A DNA stretch of 64,000 nt, taken from NCBI RefSeq assembly GCF_024055665.1, contig NZ_JAMXMC010000008.1, forward strand, positions 124,001-188,000, read 5' to 3'. Source of the DNA: Ideonella oryzae (GTDB lineage: Bacteria; Pseudomonadota; Gammaproteobacteria; Burkholderiales; Burkholderiaceae_C). Below, one piece after another: positions 58,864-64,000 of this stretch; position 1 is the stretch's first letter, and every line of letters starts with the position of its first letter. A program made the position numbers and the translations under genes. The notes beneath the pieces were generated by a model that saw nothing but the letters and a program-made list of their open reading frames with translations, was not told the DNA's origin and searched no databases.

Positions 58864-60711
58864 TCAGCGCCGCTGCGGCGGCAGGTCGGTGCAACTGCCG
58901 TGGGCCACCTCGGCCGCCATGCCCAGGCTCTCGCCCAGCGTGGGGTGCGGGTGGATGGTGGCGCCGATGTCCACCGCGTCCGCGCCCATCTCGATGGCCA
59001 GCGCGATCTCGCCGATCATGTCGCCCGCATGGGTGCCGACGATGCCACCACCCAGGATGCGGCCGTGGCCATGGGCTTCGGGCGAATCGTCGAACAGCAG
59101 CTTGGTGAAGCCCTCGTCGCGGCCGTTGGCGATGGCGCGGCCCGAGGCGGTCCAGGGGAACAGGCCCTTCTTGACCTGGATGCCCTGGGCCTTGGCCTGG
59201 TCCTCGGTCAGGCCCACCCAGGCCACCTCGGGGTCGGTGTAGGCCACGCTGGGAATCACGCGGGCATCAAACTGGCTGCGGGCCAGCGCGGCATCGCCCT
59301 TGACCGTGCCGGCGATGACTTCGGCCGCCACATGGCCCTCGTGCACCGCCTTGTGGGCGAGCATGGGCTGGCCCACGACGTCGCCGATGGCGAAGATGTG
59401 TGGCACGTTGGTGCGCAGCTGGGCATCCACCGGGATGAAGCCGCGCTCGCCCACGGCCACGCCGGCGGCCTCGGCACCGATCTTCCTGCCGTTGGGCGTG
59501 CGGCCCACGGCCTGCAGCACCAGGTCATAGACCTGCTCGCTGGTCGTGCCGTCGGCGGCCTCGAACTTCACCTTGATGCCTTCGGGCGTGGCCTCGGCCC
59601 CCACCGTCTTGGTTTTCAACATGATGTTGTCGAAGCGCGGCGCGTTCATCTTCTGCCACACCTTGACCAAGTCGCGGTCGGCGCCCTGCATCAGGCCGTC
59701 CAACATCTCCACCACGTCCAGGCGGGCGCCCAGGGTGGAATAGACGGTGCCCATCTCCAGGCCGATGATGCCGCCGCCGACGATCAGCATCTTCTTCGGG
59801 ACGGACTTCAGGTTGAGCGCACCGGTGGAGTCGACGATGCGCTCATCGGCCGGGAAGAACGGCAAGCGCACGGCCTGCGAACCCGCGGCGATGATGGCGT
59901 GGCCGAACTTGACCACCTTGCCGCCGCCGCTGCGGTCCTGCCCGGGGCCGGTGGTCTCGTCCACCTGCAGGTGGTAGGGGTCGATGAAGCTGCCGTAGCC
60001 GCGCACGATCGTGACCTTGCGCATCTTGGCCATGGCACCCAGGCCGCCGGTCAGCTTGCCCACCACCTTGTCCTTGTGGCCGCGCAGCTTGTCGATGTCC
60101 ACCGCCGGCTCGGCGTAGGCGATGCCCGCTTCGGCCAGGTGCTTGACCTCGTCCATCACCGCGGCCACATGCAGCAGCGCCTTGGACGGGATGCAGCCCA
60201 CGTTCAGGCAGACGCCGCCCAGGGTCGGGTAACGCTCGACCACCACCACGTTCAGACCCAGGTCGGCCGCGCGGAAGGCAGCCGAATAGCCGCCAGGGCC
60301 ACCGCCCAGCACCAGCACGTCGCAGCTCAGGTCCACCGGGCCGGTGTAGCTGCCGGCCGCGGCCGGCGCCGCCACCGGCGCGGGAGCCGGAGCCGGAGCC
60401 GGAGCCGGAGCAGCCGCCGGTGCGGCGGCCGCGGGGGCTGCCACGGGTGCGGCAGGCGCCGCGGCGGCAGCTTCGGCCGCTTCCAGCGTCAGGATCACGC
60501 TGCCCTGGTTGACCTTGTCGCCCAGGGCCACCTTCAGTGCCTTGACCACCCCGGCATGGCTGCTGGGGATCTCCATCGAGGCCTTGTCGGACTCGACGGT
60601 GATCAGGCTCTGCTCGGCCTTCACCGTGTCGCCGGGCTTGACCAGCAGCTCGATGATGGCCACGTCCTTGAAGTCGCCGATGTCCGGCACACGCACGTCG
60701 ATCAATGCCAT
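58864..60711 (-). CDS. lpdA: Dihydrolipoyl dehydrogenase (PDH E3) with N-terminal lipoyl domain
   Basis: This 615-residue E3 has a lipoyl domain at residues 1-80 (lipoyl Lys in ESDKAS), an Ala/Pro linker of about 35 residues, then a full E3. The E3 has GGGPGGYSAAFRAADLG, the redox-active disulfide GGVCLNVGCIPSK and the C-terminal HPHPTLGESLG with the catalytic His. It reoxidises dihydrolipoamide in pyruvate dehydrogenase. A lipoyl domain on E3 is a known betaproteobacterial variant. It is the last gene of the operon, 13 bases after aceF. Confidence 0.96.
   Translation of the reverse strand: MALIDVRVPDIGDFKDVAIIELLVKPGDTVKAEQSLITVESDKASMEIPSSHAGVVKALKVALGDKVNQGSVILTLEAAEAAAAAPAAPVAAPAAAAPAAAPAPAPAPAPAPVAAPAAAGSYTGPVDLSCDVLVLGGGPGGYSAAFRAADLGLNVVVVERYPTLGGVCLNVGCIPSKALLHVAAVMDEVKHLAEAGIAYAEPAVDIDKLRGHKDKVVGKLTGGLGAMAKMRKVTIVRGYGSFIDPYHLQVDETTGPGQDRSGGGKVVKFGHAIIAAGSQAVRLPFFPADERIVDSTGALNLKSVPKKMLIVGGGIIGLEMGTVYSTLGARLDVVEMLDGLMQGADRDLVKVWQKMNAPRFDNIMLKTKTVGAEATPEGIKVKFEAADGTTSEQVYDLVLQAVGRTPNGRKIGAEAAGVAVGERGFIPVDAQLRTNVPHIFAIGDVVGQPMLAHKAVHEGHVAAEVIAGTVKGDAALARSQFDARVIPSVAYTDPEVAWVGLTEDQAKAQGIQVKKGLFPWTASGRAIANGRDEGFTKLLFDDSPEAHGHGRILGGGIVGTHAGDMIGEIALAIEMGADAVDIGATIHPHPTLGESLGMAAEVAHGSCTDLPPQRR
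60383..60411. repeat. GGAGCC hexanucleotide repeat in the lpdA linker
   Basis: Four perfect GGAGCC units (60383-60406) and a partial fifth lie inside lpdA and encode an Ala-Pro repeat between the lipoyl domain and the E3 body. Copy-number change would lengthen or shorten the linker by two residues per unit without a frameshift. Confidence 0.75.
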
Positions 60712-60724
60712 GCTGTGCTCCCGC

Positions 60725-62380
60725 TCAGAGGGCGATGCGGCGGAAGTCCGCCAGCAGCTGCGCCAGGTAGACGTTGAAGCGGGTGGCCAGCGCGCCGTCG
60801 ATCACGCGGTGATCGGCGGTCAGCGACAGCGGCAGCACCAGACGCGGCTGGAAGGCCTTGCCGTCCCACACCGGCTTCATCACGCTCTTGTTGACCCCCA
60901 GGATGGCGACCTCGGGTGCGTTGACGATCGGCGCGAAACCGGTTCCGCCGATGCCGCCCAGGCTGGAGATGGTGAAGCAGGCGCCCTGCATGTCGGCCGG
61001 GCCCAGCTTACCGTCGCGGGCCTTCTTGGCCAACACGGACGACTCCGCGGCGATCTCGATCACGCTCTTCTTGTCGGCATCCTTGATCACCGGAACCATC
61101 AGGCCATTGGGCGTGTCGGCCGCAAAGGCAATGTGGAAGTACTTCTTGTAGACCAGGTTGTCGCCGTCCAGCGAGCTGTTGAACTCGGGGAACTTCTGCA
61201 GCGCCTTGACGCAGGCCTTGACCAGGAAGGCCAGCATGGTCAGCTTGGCGCCGCCGGACTTCTCGTTCTCCTTGTTCACCAGGACGCGGAAGTCCTCCAG
61301 GTCGGTGATATCGGCATCTTCGTGGTAGGTGACCGCGGGGATCATCACCCAGTTGCGGGCCAGGTTGGCGCCGCTGATCTTCTTGATGCGCGACAGGGCC
61401 ACGGTCTCGATCTCGCCGAACTTGGCGAAGTCGACCTTGGGCCAGGGCAGCAGGCCAGGGATGCCACCGCCCTGCTCGGCCGCTGGCGCGGCGGCCTTCT
61501 GGGCCGCGGTCTTCACCTGGCCGGCCATCACGCCCTTGACGAAGCCCTGCAGATCCGCCTGGGTGATGCGGCCTTTGGGGCCGCTGCCCAGGATCTCGGC
61601 GAGCGGCACGCCCAGCTCGCGCGCGATCTTGCGGATGCTCGGCGAGGCATGCGGCAGCTTGCCGCTGGGCGCGACCGTGGGCTCGTGGGCGGGCACCGCC
61701 GAAGCGACCGGTGCCGTCGCGACAGCGGTGGCCGGAGCCGCCGCGGCCACGGCAGGTGCGGCTGCCGGTGCAGCCGCCACCGGTGCGGGGGCGGCCGACG
61801 ACGCGACGCCTTCCAGGATGGCCACCAGGCTGCCCTGGTTGAGCTTGTCGCCCAGGGCGACCTTGATTTCCTTGACCACACCGGCCGCGCTGGAGGGGAT
61901 CTCCATCGAGGCCTTGTCGGACTCGACCGTGATCAGACTCTGCTCGGCCTTGACGGTGTCACCCACCTTGACCAGCAGCTCGATGACCGCGACGTCCTTG
62001 AAGTCGCCGATGTCGGGCACGCGCACCTCGACCGGGCCCGAGGCCGCCGGGGCTGCCACGGGAGCCGCTGCAGCAGGGGCGGCCACTGGTGCCGCCACCG
62101 CGGGTGCAGGGGCTGTGGCCGGAGCCGGCGCAGCCGCACTGCCCGCCGTTTCCAGCAGCAGCAGCAGGCTGCCCTCGTTGACCTTGTCACCCAGGGCGAC
62201 CTTGAGTTCCTTGACCACGCCCGCGTGGCTCGACGGAATCTCCATCGAGGCCTTGTCGGATTCGACCGTGATGAGGCTCTGCTCGGCCTTGACCGTGTCG
62301 CCGGGCTTGACCAGCAGCTCGATCACGGCGACGTCCTTGAAATCCCCGATGTCGGGGACCTTCACTTCCACCAATGCCAT
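60725..62380 (-). CDS. aceF: Dihydrolipoyl acetyltransferase (PDH E2)
   Basis: This 551-residue protein has two N-terminal lipoyl domains (about 1-80 and 117-195, each with ESDKAS), a flexible Ala/Pro linker, an E3-binding domain ([20 protein letters not shown]) and a catalytic acyltransferase core with the active-site DHRVIDGA near residue 520. It transfers acetyl groups to CoA. It lies between aceE (20 bases upstream) and lpdA (13 bases downstream). The two lipoyl coding regions are nearly identical to each other and to that in lpdA. Confidence 0.96.
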   Translation of the reverse strand: MALVEVKVPDIGDFKDVAVIELLVKPGDTVKAEQSLITVESDKASMEIPSSHAGVVKELKVALGDKVNEGSLLLLLETAGSAAAPAPATAPAPAVAAPVAAPAAAAPVAAPAASGPVEVRVPDIGDFKDVAVIELLVKVGDTVKAEQSLITVESDKASMEIPSSAAGVVKEIKVALGDKLNQGSLVAILEGVASSAAPAPVAAAPAAAPAVAAAAPATAVATAPVASAVPAHEPTVAPSGKLPHASPSIRKIARELGVPLAEILGSGPKGRITQADLQGFVKGVMAGQVKTAAQKAAAPAAEQGGGIPGLLPWPKVDFAKFGEIETVALSRIKKISGANLARNWVMIPAVTYHEDADITDLEDFRVLVNKENEKSGGAKLTMLAFLVKACVKALQKFPEFNSSLDGDNLVYKKYFHIAFAADTPNGLMVPVIKDADKKSVIEIAAESSVLAKKARDGKLGPADMQGACFTISSLGGIGGTGFAPIVNAPEVAILGVNKSVMKPVWDGKAFQPRLVLPLSLTADHRVIDGALATRFNVYLAQLLADFRRIAL

Positions 62381-62400
62381 GTTCTTGTCTCCGTGGTGCG

Positions 62401-64000
62401 TCAGGCGTACAGCGGGTTGATCTTGTCGGCGTTCAGGCCGTACTTGGCGATGGCCTCGGCCACCACCGTGGCGGGCACGCTGCCTTCGTCGGCCAGGGCC
62501 TTGAGCGCGGCGACCACGACATAGTGGCGGTTGACCTCGAAGTGGCAGCGCAGCTTGCTGCGGAAGTCACTGCGGCCGAAACCGTCCGTGCCCAGCACCT
62601 TGTAGCTGCGGCCCTTGGGAATGAAGGCGCGGATCTGCTCGGCGTAGCTCTTGATGTAGTCGGTCGAGGCGATGACCGGGCCGGCGTGGGCCGAGAGCTG
62701 CTCGGTGACGAAAGGCACCTTGGGCGTCTCGGTCGGGTGCATCAGGTTCCAGCGTTCGCAGTCCTGGCCATCGCGGGCCAGTTCGTTGAAGCTCGGGCAG
62801 CTCCAGATGTTGGCGGCCACGCCCCAGTCGGCCTCCAGCAGCGCCTTGGCAGCCATCGATTCGCGCAGGATGGTGCCCGAGCCGAGCAGGTTGACGCGCG
62901 GGGTCTTCTTGGCGCCCTCTTCCAGCAGGTACATGCCCTTGATGATCTGCGCTTCGGTGCCCGGCTTCAGGCCCGGCATGGCGTAGTTCTCGTTGAGCAG
63001 CGTGATGTAGAAGAACACGTTCTCCTGCCGCTCGACCATGCGCTTCAGGCCATGGTGCATGATCACCGCCACCTCGTGCGCAAAGGTCGGGTCGTAGCTG
63101 ACGCAATTCGGGATGGTGCCGGCCAGGATGTGGCTGTGACCATCTTCGTGCTGCAGACCTTCACCATTGAGCGTGGTGCGACCCGAAGTGCCGCCCAGCA
63201 GGAAGCCGCGGGCCTGCATGTCGCCCGCCGCCCAGGCCAGGTCGCCGATGCGCTGGAAGCCGAACATCGAGTAGTACACGTAGAACGGGATCATGATCCG
63301 GTTGTTCGTGCTGTAGCTCGTGGCCGCGGCGATCCAGCTGGCCATGCCGCCAGCCTCGTTGATGCCTTCCTGCAGGATCTGACCGTTGGTCTCTTCCTTG
63401 TAGTACATGACCTGGTCGCGGTCGACCGGGGTGTACTGCTGGCCCTTGGGGTTGTAGATGCCGATCTGGCGGAACAAGCCTTCCATGCCGAAGGTGCGGG
63501 CCTCGTCCACCAGGATGGGCACCACGCGCGGGCCGATGGCCTGGTCGCGCAGCAACTGCGTCAGGAAGCGCACATAGGCCTGGGTGGTCGAGATCTCACG
63601 ACCGGCGGTCGTGGGTTCCAGCACCGCCTTGAAGATGTCCAGCGCGGGCACGGTGAACTGCTCGGTCGCCTTGGTGCGGCGGTGCGGCAGGTAGCCCCCC
63701 AGCGCCTTGCGGCGAGCGTGCAGGTACTGCATCTCCGGCGTGTCGTCGGCCGGCTTGTAGAACGGGATCTTGGGCAGCTCGCTGTCCGGGATGGGGATGT
63801 TGAAGCGGTCGCGGAAGTACTTGATGTCTTCGTCGGTCAGCTTCTTGGTCTGGTGGGCGGTGTTCTTGCCCTCGCCGCTCTTGCCCATGCCGTAGCCCTT
63901 GACCGTCTTGACCAGCAGCACGGTAGGTTGGCCCTTGTGGTGGTGGGCGCGGTGGAAGGCGGCATAGACCTTCTGGGCATCATGGCCGCCACGGCGCAGC
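62401..64000 (-). CDS. aceE: Pyruvate dehydrogenase E1 component (N-terminal part outside window)
   Basis: This frame covers the C-terminal 532 codons and runs off the right edge in frame, reading [14 protein letters not shown] at the edge. Segments typical of homodimeric E1 are visible: [56 protein letters not shown] and, near the end, DGFGRSD. It decarboxylates pyruvate with thiamine diphosphate and acetylates the E2 lipoyl groups. It is the first visible gene of the aceE-aceF-lpdA operon. Confidence 0.95.
   Translation of the reverse strand, partial: LRRGGHDAQKVYAAFHRAHHHKGQPTVLLVKTVKGYGMGKSGEGKNTAHQTKKLTDEDIKYFRDRFNIPIPDSELPKIPFYKPADDTPEMQYLHARRKALGGYLPHRRTKATEQFTVPALDIFKAVLEPTTAGREISTTQAYVRFLTQLLRDQAIGPRVVPILVDEARTFGMEGLFRQIGIYNPKGQQYTPVDRDQVMYYKEETNGQILQEGINEAGGMASWIAAATSYSTNNRIMIPFYVYYSMFGFQRIGDLAWAAGDMQARGFLLGGTSGRTTLNGEGLQHEDGHSHILAGTIPNCVSYDPTFAHEVAVIMHHGLKRMVERQENVFFYITLLNENYAMPGLKPGTEAQIIKGMYLLEEGAKKTPRVNLLGSGTILRESMAAKALLEADWGVAANIWSCPSFNELARDGQDCERWNLMHPTETPKVPFVTEQLSAHAGPVIASTDYIKSYAEQIRAFIPKGRSYKVLGTDGFGRSDFRSKLRCHFEVNRHYVVVAALKALADEGSVPATVVAEAIAKYGLNADKINPLYA

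Overview
This is a high-GC (roughly two thirds G+C by eye) chromosomal segment of a Burkholderiales betaproteobacterium. The gene content fits the Rubrivivax/Leptothrix/Ideonella/Roseateles-type group: a pyruvate dehydrogenase E3 that carries its own lipoyl domain, a class I PHA synthase with PhbB, the holB-pilZ-tatD order, a CueR/CopA/CopZ copper module, and DUF2189/DUF2788 membrane proteins. The genus is inferred only from such traits. Most genes are housekeeping. No tRNA, rRNA, CRISPR array, transposase or phage gene is visible.

Layout. 1-2.5 kb: holB tail, pilZ, tatD, an exported ankyrin protein and a small orphan. 2.5-4.1 kb: an uncommon BioH-BioC fusion on the minus strand. Just upstream of it (4127-4154) is a dif-like Xer site. 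4.2-6.2 kb: a lower-GC patch with a small membrane ORF, a broken NAD(P)-binding gene, an SDR and a small exported protein. 6.2-14.1 kb: an RND efflux island (permease, adaptor, TetR, outer-membrane channel, FadL-type porin) with two matching TetR-type operators. Its right side abuts what looks like the stump of an interrupted minus-strand gene (about 14200-14338).

14.4-21.8 kb: M14-type hydrolase, universal stress protein, kinase/ATPase fusion, the copper module with two divergent CueR promoters, an LEA2 lipoprotein and a FAH-family hydratase. 21.8-31.5 kb: aconitase, two overlapping hypotheticals, a 2-hydroxyacid dehydrogenase coupled to a split chromate transporter, upp, rlmB, a DUF1624 acyltransferase, an EcsC protein and a MerR regulator. 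31.7-42.4 kb: a secreted protein of unknown function, rlhA, an FtsH paralogue, slyX, a PAS chemoreceptor, fadH, a glycine-zipper lipoprotein and a secreted triple beta/gamma-crystallin protein.

42.4-54.5 kb: purL, divergent map-glnD, a three-gene membrane-protein cluster, phbB and phaC. 54.5-64 kb: pgeF, a maiA-like gene, a Nudix hydrolase, a LapD-like degenerate GGDEF-EAL receptor, and the aceE-aceF-lpdA operon, which ends in a clear intrinsic terminator and runs off the window inside aceE.

How they work together: the PDH complex supplies acetyl-CoA, which aconitase (TCA cycle) and PhbB/PhaC (storage polymer) draw on. CopA, CopZ and CueR form a self-regulated copper-export unit. The TetR and its two operators should co-control the efflux adaptor/permease operon and the divergent outer-membrane channel, giving a complete tripartite pump.
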